DNA of 64,000 bases from Streptomyces flavochromogenes (GTDB lineage: Bacteria; Actinomycetota; Actinomycetes; Streptomycetales; Streptomycetaceae). The notes beneath the pieces were generated by a model. That model had not been told where the DNA came from, ran no database searches, and saw only the letters and a list, made by a program, of their open reading frames with translations. The translations under genes and the position numbers were made by a program. Positions 44,110-52,426 of the stretch are shown in pieces. The stretch spans positions 62,001 to 126,000 of the forward strand of contig NZ_JNZO01000033.1 in NCBI RefSeq assembly GCF_000717595.1, given 5' to 3'. Position 1 is the stretch's first letter. Each line of letters opens with the position of its first letter.

Positions 44110-44145
44110 CTCGGCAACTCCCCTGCCCGCGGAAGGACCCCCTCC

Positions 44146-45510
44146 ATGACGACTGTGGCCGGTAAGCAGGCCCTCGGCTCCGTAGCCGCGCGACTCGAAC
44201 GACTTCCGCACTCCCGGTGGCACGTCAAGGTCCGGTTCCTGATCGGCGCCGTCACCTTCTTCGAGGCGTTCGACCAGCTCCTCGCCGCGTCCGCGCTGCC
44301 CGTCCTGATGAAGGAGTGGCACCTCACCACCGGACAGGCCACCCTCGCCGTGACCGCCGCCTCCATCGGAATGCTGCTCGGCGCCCTGGCGGCCGGCTGG
44401 CTCGGCGACCGGATCGGCCGCGTCCGCACCGTCGCCCTGGGAGTCGGCATCACCGGCCTCGCCAGCCTCGCCGTCGCCTTCTCCGGCAGCATCGAGACCT
44501 TCTCGCTCTTCCGGTTCGTCCAGGGCCTCGGCATCGGCGGGGTCGTACCCGTCGCCGCCACGTACATCAACGAGATCGCCCGCTCCGACAAGCGCGGCCG
44601 GTTCGTCCTGCTGTACGAGATGATCTTCCCGGCCGGCCTCGCCGCGGCCACGCTGGTGGCCGTGTGGGTGGTGCCCCAGTTCGGCTGGCGCGCGATGTTC
44701 GTCATCGGCACGATCCCGGTGCTGCTCGCCGCCGCGCTCCCCCGTCAGGTCGCCGAGTCCCCGCGCTGGCTGCTCTCCCGCGGACGCGTCCGGGAGGCGG
44801 AGGAGGTCATCGCGCGCATCGAGGCGGAGGTCGCCCGCTCCACCTCCGAGGCACTGCCCGCCCCCGCCGCGGACCTGGCCGACGAGCCGGCCGGCGGCCG
44901 CCTGGGCGATCTGTTCCGGGGACGCTACCTCCGGCGCACCGTGGTCGTGTCGGGTCTGTGGTTCGTCGCGTACTACGTCAACCACGGCATCTCCACCTGG
45001 CTGCCCTCGCTCTACACGAAGACCTTCGGCCTGGACCTGACGACCGCCCTCGTCTACAGCCTGCTCAGCAACGTGACGGGCCTGCTCGGCACGTTCGTCG
45101 TCGCCCTGCTGATCGACCGCGTCGGCCGCAGGCCCGCGCTGGTGGGAGCGCTCGTCGGCACCGTGCTCTCGCTCGGCGTGCTCGCCCTGGCGGGCGCGAC
45201 CTCGGGCGGCCAGGTGGCGGTCTTCGCCTCCTGTACGACCTTCTTCCTCTACGCGATCAACGCGGGCCTCTACCTGTACTCCCCCGAGCTCTACCCCACG
45301 TCCAACCGGGCCAAGGGCGCCGCGTTCGGCGGTGTGTGGAACCGGCTGGGCGTCATCCTCGGCCCGGTGACCGTCGGCGCGATCATCGGCGCGGGCGGCA
45401 GCCTGTCCCTCGTCTTCGCACAGCTCGCCGTGGTCGCGGCGGTGGGTGCCGCCATCGCCTGCTTCGCCGTCGAGACCAAGGGCAGGACGCTGGAGGAGCT
45501 CAACGCCTGA
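44146..45510 (+). CDS. MFS transporter, aromatic acid/sugar symporter type
   Basis: 454 residues with 12 predicted helices, a central loop at about 215-250, and the conserved motifs GWLGDRIGRVRT after helix 2 and ESPRWLL at the start of the loop, plus PELYPT near the end. These place it in the sugar-porter/aromatic-acid:H+ symporter group. It is divergent from the aromatic operon, shares its operator motif and is followed by a MarR regulator, so import of the pathway substrate is the likely role. Confidence 0.9.
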   Translation: MTTVAGKQALGSVAARLERLPHSRWHVKVRFLIGAVTFFEAFDQLLAASALPVLMKEWHLTTGQATLAVTAASIGMLLGALAAGWLGDRIGRVRTVALGVGITGLASLAVAFSGSIETFSLFRFVQGLGIGGVVPVAATYINEIARSDKRGRFVLLYEMIFPAGLAAATLVAVWVVPQFGWRAMFVIGTIPVLLAAALPRQVAESPRWLLSRGRVREAEEVIARIEAEVARSTSEALPAPAADLADEPAGGRLGDLFRGRYLRRTVVVSGLWFVAYYVNHGISTWLPSLYTKTFGLDLTTALVYSLLSNVTGLLGTFVVALLIDRVGRRPALVGALVGTVLSLGVLALAGATSGGQVAVFASCTTFFLYAINAGLYLYSPELYPTSNRAKGAAFGGVWNRLGVILGPVTVGAIIGAGGSLSLVFAQLAVVAAVGAAIACFAVETKGRTLEELNA

Positions 45511-45540
45511 GACTGCAGGCACGGAGCGGCGCCCGAGACG

Positions 45541-45599
45541 GAGCGGGCGCCCGGCACGGAGAGCGGGCGCCCGGCACGGAGCGGGCGCCCGCGCGTTTT
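45541..45599 (+). repeat. Tandem 20-bp repeats forming a terminator
   Basis: Two exact copies of a 20-bp unit starting GAGCGGGCGCCCGG, then a third partial copy GCGGGCGCCCGC followed by GCGTTTT. Each unit contains a CGGGCGCCCG palindrome, and the last has a short T-run, suggesting a terminator that has been amplified. Confidence 0.65.
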
Positions 45600-45615
45600 C
45601 ACCTCAGGACTAAGA

Positions 45616-45633
45616 TTCTCAGTGCTGTGAGAA
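45616..45633. promoter_or_regulatory. TTCTCA-N6-TGAGAA dyad before the MarR gene
   Basis: A perfect 6-bp dyad 33 bases before the MarR start, next to TAAGAT (45611-45616), which could be a -10. A candidate autoregulatory site. Confidence 0.5.
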
Positions 45634-45665
45634 GTCGGGGGACGACGCAGGACGAGGGGAAGAGC

Positions 45666-46205
45666 ATGGCTGCATCGAGGCCGTCGGACCGTGACGCCGT
45701 CGCGCGCGTGATCGAGGACTGGGCGCGGGAGCGGCCCGAGCTGGACACCAGCCCGCTGGAGGTCCTCGCCCGGCTCCACCGTTCCTATCTGCGCTACAAC
45801 ACCCGGCTCACCGCTTCGATCGAACGCCACGGCCTGTCCGTGGCCGGCTTCGACGTCCTCACCGCGCTGCGGCGCGCCGGGCACCCCCACCGGCTCACCG
45901 CGGGGCAGCTCGCCGACTCGGGCCTCGTGTCGTCGGCGGGGGTGACCCTGCGGATCGACCGCCTGGAGAAGGACGGCCTCATCGTCCGGGAACGGGACGA
46001 CGACGACCGCCGGGTCGTCTACTCCCGCCTCACCGACAAGGGTCTCGCGACGGTGGACGTGGTGTTCGCCGAGCACCTCGACAACGAGCGGCGGATGCTC
46101 GGGGGCCTGTCGCCCTCCGAGCACCGCCAGCTCGCACGGCTGCTGCGCAAGCTGGAGGTGTCGATCGTCGCCTCCGACGAGGAGCCGACCGGCACCACGG
46201 CGTAG
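45666..46205 (+). CDS. MarR family regulator of the aromatic gene cluster
   Basis: 179 residues. A winged HTH spans about 60-130: the recognition helix region includes AGQLADSGLVSSAGVTLRID, the wing has DDDDRRVVYSRLT, and long helices flank it for dimerisation. MarR proteins usually repress catabolic operons until an aromatic ligand binds. Its location after the MFS gene and the shared palindromes in the divergent promoters make it the leading candidate regulator. ATG 45666 follows GAGGGGAAG. Confidence 0.88.
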   Translation: MAASRPSDRDAVARVIEDWARERPELDTSPLEVLARLHRSYLRYNTRLTASIERHGLSVAGFDVLTALRRAGHPHRLTAGQLADSGLVSSAGVTLRIDRLEKDGLIVRERDDDDRRVVYSRLTDKGLATVDVVFAEHLDNERRMLGGLSPSEHRQLARLLRKLEVSIVASDEEPTGTTA

Positions 46206-46215
46206 CGGGCGGCGA

Positions 46216-46238
46216 CGGTCGGGAACGTCCCCCGATCG
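46216..46238. terminator. Short hairpin between MarR and DoxX genes
   Basis: 8-bp arms CGGTCGGG/CCCGATCG with one wobble pair, between convergent genes. Confidence 0.45.
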
Positions 46239-46249
46239 ACGAGACACCC

Positions 46250-46789
46250 CTAGCCGCGCACCACCAGGACGACGGCGGCCACGACCACCCCGAGCGCCAC
46301 GGCGAGCACGCCGTGGGCGAGGCGGTGCGAGCGGAGCACGGGCAGGAAGCGGTCGACGGCGTAGCGGCCGGGACCGGTCAGGGCGAGCACGACGGCGGCC
46401 GTGGTCAGGAGCAGTTCGTACTCCACTCCCTGAGGGGCGAAGAAGGAGAACCCGGCGTCCGTCTTCACGGCCAGGGCGTTGACCAGGGTGCCGAGGAGGC
46501 CGGCGGCCATCAGCGGGGTGAGCAGGCCCAGGGCGAGTCCGAGTCCGCCGAGGGTCTCGGTGAGTCCGGCGACGAGGGCCATCGCCTTCCCGGAGGGGTA
46601 GCCGACCGAGGTGAAGAACTGCGCGGTGCCGTCGACGCCGCCGCCTCCGAACCAGCCGAACAGCTTCTGGCCGCCGTGGACGGCCATGGTGAGGCCGACG
46701 GCAAGGCGCAGGACGAGAAGTCCGATGGCGTACGCGTGCGGGGACGGCGCCGCGGCGGTGCTGGTGCGGTCGATCGCGGGGGAGGTCAC
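46250..46789 (-). CDS. DoxX family membrane protein
   Basis: 179 residues with four predicted helices and the DoxX signature near the N-terminus (GLTMAVHGGQKLFGWFGGGG) plus LTPLMAAGLLGTLVNALA. DoxX-like proteins take part in quinone or redox-related membrane processes, and several are induced by electrophile stress. The start is GTG 46789. It is divergent from a MarR gene with twin TTCRAATTTGAA sites in the 101-base gap, so it is almost certainly repressed by that MarR protein. Confidence 0.88.
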   Translation of the reverse strand: MTSPAIDRTSTAAAPSPHAYAIGLLVLRLAVGLTMAVHGGQKLFGWFGGGGVDGTAQFFTSVGYPSGKAMALVAGLTETLGGLGLALGLLTPLMAAGLLGTLVNALAVKTDAGFSFFAPQGVEYELLLTTAAVVLALTGPGRYAVDRFLPVLRSHRLAHGVLAVALGVVVAAVVLVVRG

Positions 46790-46821
46790 GGGGTGGTTCC
46801 TTCGTGTCGAGAAGCAGGTAG

Positions 46822-46869
46822 TTCAAATTTGAATCGGACACCGACTGTATATATTGATTCGAATTTGAA
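46822..46869. promoter_or_regulatory. Twin MarR operators TTCAAATTTGAA and TTCGAATTTGAA
   Basis: A perfect palindrome at 46822-46833 and a second at 46858-46869 with one mismatch, 24 bases between them, in an unusually AT-rich gap (TATATATTGATTC). They flank the divergent promoters of doxX and marR. Confidence 0.8.
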
Positions 46870-46890
46870 CAACCAAGGTAGGGTGGGCCC

Positions 46891-47379
46891 ATGGACGAAC
46901 CGCGCTGGCTGAGCCAGGTCGAGATGCGCGCCTGGCAGGGCTTCCTCGTGGCGAGCAGCCTGATGTCCCGCCGCGTCGAGCAGCAGCTCAAGAGCCACGA
47001 GGGCCTCTCCCACCCTCAGTACGAGGTCCTCGTGCGGCTGTCGGCGACACCCGACGGCGAACTGCGCATGACGGAACTCGCCGACGCCGTGCTCACCTCC
47101 AAGAGCGGCCTCACCTACCAGATCACCCAGCTGGAGAAGGCCGGTCTGGTGCGGCGGCGCGACTGCCCCACGGACGTACGCGGAACCTTCGCCGTGCTGA
47201 CGGAGGAGGGGCGCCGGGCGCTCCACGACGCCGCCCCCGGGCACGTCGCCCTCGTCCGCGAGCTGTTCATCGACGCCCTCGAACCCGGGCAGATCGCCCT
47301 GCTCGCCGACGCCCTCGAGACCGTGGGGCATCGGCTGCGCGGGGACGACCCGTCACCGTCCGGCCCCCCGGTGAGGTGA
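46891..47379 (+). CDS. MarR family regulator adjacent to doxX
   Basis: 162 residues with a MarR winged HTH at about 40-115 (HPQYEVLVRLSATPDGELRM, then LADAVLTSKSGLTYQITQLEKAGLV) and the wing DVRGTFAVLTEEG. Probably binds the two palindromes upstream and represses both itself and DoxX. Start ATG 46891 is 21 bases after the second operator. The transcript may have a very short leader. Confidence 0.9.
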   Translation: MDEPRWLSQVEMRAWQGFLVASSLMSRRVEQQLKSHEGLSHPQYEVLVRLSATPDGELRMTELADAVLTSKSGLTYQITQLEKAGLVRRRDCPTDVRGTFAVLTEEGRRALHDAAPGHVALVRELFIDALEPGQIALLADALETVGHRLRGDDPSPSGPPVR

Positions 47380-47428
47380 CAGGCCCTCCTCGCCCGAGGC
47401 GGCGGGAGCGGGGGGCCACGAAGCCGGA

Positions 47429-47459
47429 TGCCCGGAGGAGGCGTCGCTCTCTCCGGGCA
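47429..47459. terminator. Hairpin between MarR and lipid-kinase genes
   Basis: 9-bp perfect arms TGCCCGGAG/CTCCGGGCA with a 13-nt loop, between convergent genes. Confidence 0.7.
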
Positions 47460-47496
47460 CCGGGTCCGCCGGCCCGGGGGCCTGCGGACGTCCTGG

Positions 47497-48378
47497 TCAG
47501 GCCAGGACGTTCAGAGCGGCGGGCCGCACCCTGAGGGTCACCGGCAGGACCGCGTCGACCTCGCCGTCCGCGCCGTACGGGAGAGGGCGGTCCGCTTCGA
47601 GGCGGACCTCCTTGCCGCGCAGGATCTCCACCTCGGGCCGGTTCACGTGCACGCCCGTCTTCAGCTCGTTCATCATGGCGAAGAAGAGGCGCTTGGGCGC
47701 CTGCTTGATGACCACGACGTCGAGCAGCCCGTCGTCGATCCGCGCGCCCGGTGCGACGTTCCTCCCGAACCCGTAGAAACCCGAGTTCGCCACGACCACG
47801 GTGTAGCCGGTGCGCCCGTGGCGTACCCCGTCGATGGTGACGCGGTACGCGGCGGGCTTCCAGGCGAGGACCGCCCGCAGGCCGCCCGCGTAGTACGAGG
47901 CCGCGCCGCGCAGCACGCGGGAGGCGTTGGCGTGGCGGTTGGCGACCGCGTCGACGCCCGCGTACACGCTGCCGAGGACGCAGGTCCCCGCGTGCACGGC
48001 CGACTCCACCTCGATCGTGTCGACGGCCCGCGGCTCGCCGTGGAGCAGTATCTCGACGAGCTGCCGGGCGTCCGCGGGGAGGCCCAGGGCGCGGGCGAAG
48101 TCGTTGCCGCGCCCCGCAGGGACGAGGCCGAAGACCGTGTCCGTACCGCTGAGCGCGCCTCCGACACAGCCGGCCATGCCGTCACCGCCGACGGCGAGCA
48201 CGACATGTCCCCGCGCTCCGGCGTCGTGGGCGAGCTCTCGGGCGTGCTCCAGGCTGCGGCTGTAGACGGTGTCGAGCCTGGCGCCCGCCTCCCGCAGCAG
48301 ACGGGCCAGCGGGAGCAGACCCGCCGTGCCGCTGGAACCCCCTGCGGTGGGGTTGACGACGGCGGTGAACTGTCGCAT
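47497..48378 (-). CDS. Diacylglycerol/lipid kinase (DgkB/YegS type)
   Basis: 293 residues of the DAGK catalytic family: NPTAGG near the start, the nucleotide loop VGGDGMAGCV (GGDG at 64-67), PAGRGNDFARALGLP and the C-terminal beta-sandwich DDGLLDVVVIK. It phosphorylates diacylglycerol or a related lipid with ATP. It lies 30 bases downstream of the alkyl-DHAP-synthase-like gene in the same direction, so the pair probably works on glycerolipids together. The ATG at 48378 is the natural start. Confidence 0.9.
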   Translation of the reverse strand: MRQFTAVVNPTAGGSSGTAGLLPLARLLREAGARLDTVYSRSLEHARELAHDAGARGHVVLAVGGDGMAGCVGGALSGTDTVFGLVPAGRGNDFARALGLPADARQLVEILLHGEPRAVDTIEVESAVHAGTCVLGSVYAGVDAVANRHANASRVLRGAASYYAGGLRAVLAWKPAAYRVTIDGVRHGRTGYTVVVANSGFYGFGRNVAPGARIDDGLLDVVVIKQAPKRLFFAMMNELKTGVHVNRPEVEILRGKEVRLEADRPLPYGADGEVDAVLPVTLRVRPAALNVLA

Positions 48379-48408
48379 GGATCTGGCCTCCGGGCGGAGA
48401 AGTCGGGT

Positions 48409-50004
48409 TCAGCGGACGGGGATGAGGACTCCGGGGCTGAGCACACCGGAGGGGTCGACCTCGGCCTTGACAGCCTGCAGCATGCGGATGCCGAGGGGGC
48501 CGATCTCCCGGGCGTACCAGTCGCGGTGGTCGGTGCCGACGCCGTGGTGGTGGCTGATGGTGCCGCCCGCCGCCAGGATCGCGTCGTTGGCCGCCCGCTT
48601 CACCGGTTCCCAGTGCGCGACGGCGTCCTCCCCCTGTGCGGAGACGACGGTGAAGTACAGGGAGGCGCCGTTCTCGTACGTGTGCGAGATGTGGCACATG
48701 ACGAGCGGCGGCGTGCCGGCCTCGGTGAGGGTGTTCGTCAGCGCGTCGCGCACCGCCGTGTAGAGGCCGGGGACGGCGGACCAGAAGGCCGCGGTCTCCA
48801 GCGTCTCGGCGAACGCGCCGGCGTCGAGCAGCGCGTCCCGCAGGTAGGGCGCGTTGTACCGGCCGTGCTCCCACTTGTCGCCGGGCTCCTCGCCGATGAG
48901 CTCACCGTCGCAGGCGAGGAGGACCTCACGGGCGACGGCGCGGCGGGCCATCGTCTCCTCCTCGGTTCCCTCGTAGCCGACGATGGCCATGCAGCCCGGG
49001 TTCTGCGGCAGTTCGGCGCTGCCGATGGCGTCCGGCTGCGCGAGGCCGATGAAGGTCTCCGACTCGTCCGACAGGCGCAGCACCGTGGGCCGCGGACCGT
49101 CCTGGGCCAGTCGGCGCAGGGCCGCCGTGCCGGCCTCGAAGGAGGCGAAGCGCCAGCCCTCGTAGATCCGCCTCGCGGGGAGCGGACGGATGCGCACCGT
49201 CACCGCCGTGATCACTCCGAGGGCTCCCTCGGAGCCGAGGACCAGCTGGCGCAGGTCGGGGCCGGCCGCCGAGCGCGGTGCCCGGCCGGTCTCCAGGGTG
49301 CCTTCGGGGGTGGCGACCGTCAGGCCGAGGACCATCTCGTCGAAGCGGCCGTATCCGGCCGACGCCTGGCCGCTGGAGCGGGCCGCGGCGAAGCCGCCGA
49401 CGGTCGCCCATTCGAAGGACTGCGGGAAGTGCCCGAGGGTCCAGCCCCGCTCGTTGAGCAGCGCCTCGCACTGCGGGCCGCGCAGTCCGGGCTGCAGTGT
49501 CGCGGTGCGGGACACCTCGTCGACGGCGAGCAGCTGGTCGAGCCGCCGCAGGTCGAGGGCGACGAACGGCCGCTTCGTGGTGGGCGCGAGGCCACCGACG
49601 ACGGAGGTGCCGCCGCCGAAGGGCACGGCGGCGACGCCGTGTTCGGCGCAGGCCCGCAGCACGGCGAGGACCTCGTCGTGGTCGCCCGGCAGCACGACCG
49701 CGGCGGGGATGTCGTCGACCTCGCCGGCGCGGATGCGCAGCAGGTCGGGGGTCGACTTGCCGCGGGTGTGCCGGATGCGGCTCTCGGCGTCCTCCCTCAG
49801 GAAGTCGGGCGCCCCGACGGCCTCCCGCAGCGCGGTGCGGGCCTCGTCGGGCAGCGCCGGGGCGGGCGGCGCGATGTCGGCGAGGGCGGCCGGGCCGCTC
49901 TCTCGCGGGGTGACGCCGAGCAGGTCACGCAGGAGGCCGGTGACCGAGTCGGGCAGGGGTGCCGCCTTGGCCGGGTCGCCCCAACCGCTCCACAACATGT
50001 CCAC
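48409..50004 (-). CDS. FAD-linked oxidase resembling alkyl-dihydroxyacetonephosphate synthase
   Basis: About 531 residues with an FAD-binding PCMH fold (PFGGGTSVVGG loop, then WATVGGFAAARSSGQ) and a C-terminal cap. The TISHHHGVGTDH segment is the His triad typical of alkyl-DHAP synthases, the enzymes that make the ether bond of plasmalogen-type lipids. GTG 50004 is favoured because AGGAA precedes it; GTG 50022 is the alternative. It is divergent from the TetR-glpD pair: GlpD yields dihydroxyacetone phosphate, the acyl acceptor precursor of this enzyme's substrate. A 2-hydroxyacid oxidase is the other possibility. Confidence 0.8.
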   Translation of the reverse strand: MDMLWSGWGDPAKAAPLPDSVTGLLRDLLGVTPRESGPAALADIAPPAPALPDEARTALREAVGAPDFLREDAESRIRHTRGKSTPDLLRIRAGEVDDIPAAVVLPGDHDEVLAVLRACAEHGVAAVPFGGGTSVVGGLAPTTKRPFVALDLRRLDQLLAVDEVSRTATLQPGLRGPQCEALLNERGWTLGHFPQSFEWATVGGFAAARSSGQASAGYGRFDEMVLGLTVATPEGTLETGRAPRSAAGPDLRQLVLGSEGALGVITAVTVRIRPLPARRIYEGWRFASFEAGTAALRRLAQDGPRPTVLRLSDESETFIGLAQPDAIGSAELPQNPGCMAIVGYEGTEEETMARRAVAREVLLACDGELIGEEPGDKWEHGRYNAPYLRDALLDAGAFAETLETAAFWSAVPGLYTAVRDALTNTLTEAGTPPLVMCHISHTYENGASLYFTVVSAQGEDAVAHWEPVKRAANDAILAAGGTISHHHGVGTDHRDWYAREIGPLGIRMLQAVKAEVDPSGVLSPGVLIPVR

Positions 50005-50081
50005 TTCGAAAGGGTTCCTCACGGTCTGTGTTTCACGGATGGCGCTGCCACGCGGCCGACGCTGGCATTACACTGTGACAG

Positions 50082-50681
50082 ATGACGCCCATTCGTCACA
50101 ACCATGAAGACGCAGATCCCGTGCTCGACGCCGCACGTGACTGCGTGCTCGCCGTCGGCGTACGGCGGACCACCCTCACCGACATCGCCCGGCGCGCGGG
50201 CGTGTCCCGGATGACGATCTACCGGCGCTGGCCCGATGTGCGCAGCCTGGTGGGCGACCTGATGACCCGTGAGTGGATCGCCGTGGCCGCCGGGGCCATG
50301 CCGCCCTCCGACGAGGACCGGCCCGAGCGGGAGCGGATCGTCGAGGGGCTCGTCGCGGGAGCCGCGGCGTTCCGGGCCCACCCGCTCTTCCACAAGATCA
50401 TCGACGTCGACCCCGAGCTGCTGCTGCCGTACATCCTCGACCGCCGGGGCGCCAGCCAGGACGCCCTGCTCGGGCTCCTCCACACGGCACTCGAGGACGG
50501 CCACGAGGACGGCTCCGTACGCCGCGTCCGGGCGGACCTGCAGGCCCGGTCCCTGCTGCTCGTCGTCCAGTCCTTCACGCTCTCGCTGCGCACCATGACC
50601 GACGACACCGATCCCGAACTGAGCGAAGCCGCCTTCCTCGACGAGCTGCGCACCCTGCTGGAGAGGACCATCGCCCCATGA
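50082..50681 (+). CDS. TetR family transcriptional regulator
   Basis: 199 residues. The N-terminal HTH (about 13-58) contains LTDIARRAGVSRMTIYRRWPD; the rest is a helical ligand domain. Its stop overlaps the start of the glpD-like gene (ATGA), and the AGPS-like gene is divergent, so it probably controls both units. TGACG-N6-CGTCA at its start is a possible operator. Confidence 0.9.
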   Translation: MTPIRHNHEDADPVLDAARDCVLAVGVRRTTLTDIARRAGVSRMTIYRRWPDVRSLVGDLMTREWIAVAAGAMPPSDEDRPERERIVEGLVAGAAAFRAHPLFHKIIDVDPELLLPYILDRRGASQDALLGLLHTALEDGHEDGSVRRVRADLQARSLLLVVQSFTLSLRTMTDDTDPELSEAAFLDELRTLLERTIAP

Positions 50682-52255
50682 ATCCCACGAGCAGCCCCGC
50701 CCTGCCCGGCTCCTCCCTCGACGCCCGGCGGCGCCTGCGCGAACTGGACCGACTCGCCGACGGCGCTGCCGACAGCGTGGTCGACGTCCTGGTCGTCGGG
50801 CTCGGTGCCACCGGCGCCGGAGCCGCGCTCGACGCGGCCACGCGTGGGCTCACCGTCGCCGCGATCGACGCCCACGACCTGGCCTTCGGCACGTCCCGCT
50901 GGAGCTCCAAGCTGATCCACGGCGGACTGCGCTACCTCGCGTCCGGACAGCTCGACGTCGCCCACGAGAGCGCGGTCGAGCGCGGCATCCTCATGGAACG
51001 CACGGCCCCCCACCTCGTCCGCGCGCAGCCCTTCGTGCTTCCCCTCACCCCGCTCGTCAGCCGCGGCCAGGCCGCCCTCGCGCGCGCCGGATTCCTCGCG
51101 GGCGACCTGCTGCGCGTCGGCGCCCGCACCTCGCGGAGCACGCTGCCCCAGCCGCGCACGCTCTCCGCCGTCGAGACCCGGCACCTGGCCCCGGCCCTCC
51201 GCCCCACCGGGCTGCGCGGCGGACTGCTCTCCTGGGACGGCCGGCTCTCCGACGACGCCCGCCTGGTCACCGCGATCGCCCGCACGGCTGCGGCGTACGG
51301 CGCCCGCGTCCTCACCCGCACCCGTGCCCTGGAGCTCCACCGCGACGGTGCGCTGGTCCGCGACGAGATCACCGGCCAGGAGCTGCGGATCCGCGCACGC
51401 ACAGTCGTCAACGCGGCCGGCGTCTGGGCGGGCGGCCTCGTCGACGACGTACGCCTGCGGCCTTCGCGCGGCACCCATCTCGTCCTGCGCTCCGAGGATC
51501 TCGGCCGGCTCTCCGCGGGCCTGCACATCCCGATCCCCGGCGAGACGAACCGCTTCGTCCTGGTCCTGCCCCAGGGCGACGGACGTGTGTACGTCGGCCT
51601 CACCGACGAACCCGTCGACGGCGACATCCCCGACGTGCCGGCGGTCCCCGAGACCGACATCGGCTTCCTTCTCGACGTCCTCGGCTCCGCGCTCGACGTG
51701 ACCGTCCACCGTGCCGACGTGGTCGGGGCCTTCGCTGGGCTGCGGCCCCTGCTCGACACCCGGGACGCGGCGGGCCGCACCGCCGACATCTCGCGCAAGC
51801 ACGCCGTGCTCACCTCCCCCTCCGGCGTCGTCACCGTCGTCGGCGGCAAGCTGACCACGTATCGCCGCATGGCCCAGGACGCCGTCGACGCCGTCGTGAC
51901 CGCCGGCGGCCTGACCGCCGGACCGTGCCGTACCGCGTCCGTGCCCCTCGTCGGCGCCGCCCGGCCGCAGACCCTCGCCCGGCTCGACGTCCCGGCCCGG
52001 CTCGTGTACCGCTACGGCTCCGAGGCACCCGCCGTGCACGCCCTCGGCCTCGAAGACCCGGCCCTCGCCCGGCCCGTCGTCCCCGGCCACCCCGTCACAG
52101 GCGCCGAACTGGTGTGGGCGGTCCGCCACGAAGGCGCCCTCGACACCGCCGACCTCCTCGACCGTCGCACCCGCATCGGGCTGGTCCCGGAGGACCGCGC
52201 CGCGGCCGAGGAAGCGGCCCGGGACGCCCTGGCGCAGTCGGCCCAGGTGCAGTGA
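50678..52255 (+). CDS. glpD: Aerobic glycerol-3-phosphate dehydrogenase
   Basis: 525 residues. FAD is bound by VVGLGATGAGAALDAATRG (GxGxxG at 41-46), and the GlpD motif GTSRWSSKLIHGGLRYL follows. Domain order is FAD oxidase to about residue 400 and a small C-terminal domain (GlpD cap). It oxidises glycerol 3-phosphate to dihydroxyacetone phosphate at the membrane, using the quinone pool. Coupled to the TetR gene by a stop/start overlap and likely to be controlled by it. A second glpD in Streptomyces usually lies in a glpFK operon; none is seen here. Confidence 0.9.
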   Translation: MNPTSSPALPGSSLDARRRLRELDRLADGAADSVVDVLVVGLGATGAGAALDAATRGLTVAAIDAHDLAFGTSRWSSKLIHGGLRYLASGQLDVAHESAVERGILMERTAPHLVRAQPFVLPLTPLVSRGQAALARAGFLAGDLLRVGARTSRSTLPQPRTLSAVETRHLAPALRPTGLRGGLLSWDGRLSDDARLVTAIARTAAAYGARVLTRTRALELHRDGALVRDEITGQELRIRARTVVNAAGVWAGGLVDDVRLRPSRGTHLVLRSEDLGRLSAGLHIPIPGETNRFVLVLPQGDGRVYVGLTDEPVDGDIPDVPAVPETDIGFLLDVLGSALDVTVHRADVVGAFAGLRPLLDTRDAAGRTADISRKHAVLTSPSGVVTVVGGKLTTYRRMAQDAVDAVVTAGGLTAGPCRTASVPLVGAARPQTLARLDVPARLVYRYGSEAPAVHALGLEDPALARPVVPGHPVTGAELVWAVRHEGALDTADLLDRRTRIGLVPEDRAAAEEAARDALAQSAQVQ

Positions 52256-52426
52256 CGTGCGGTGACGCCGGCGCGGGTGCGGTGCGGCGGAGCCCGGCGG
52301 CACCTTCCCGGTCCGGAGGTCTCCGTGATGTCCGATCCGGCGAGCGCGGGCAGAATTGACGTGAGAGTCCCGCTCCGTCGGTGAGCAGCACGCCCGCCGG
52401 CCGTCCGTGTCCGGAAAGGGGGCCGT

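Noticed and set aside
47428..50085. 885-codon plus-strand frame
   Set aside because: Antisense to the lipid kinase and FAD oxidase, both of which have full domain matches on the minus strand.
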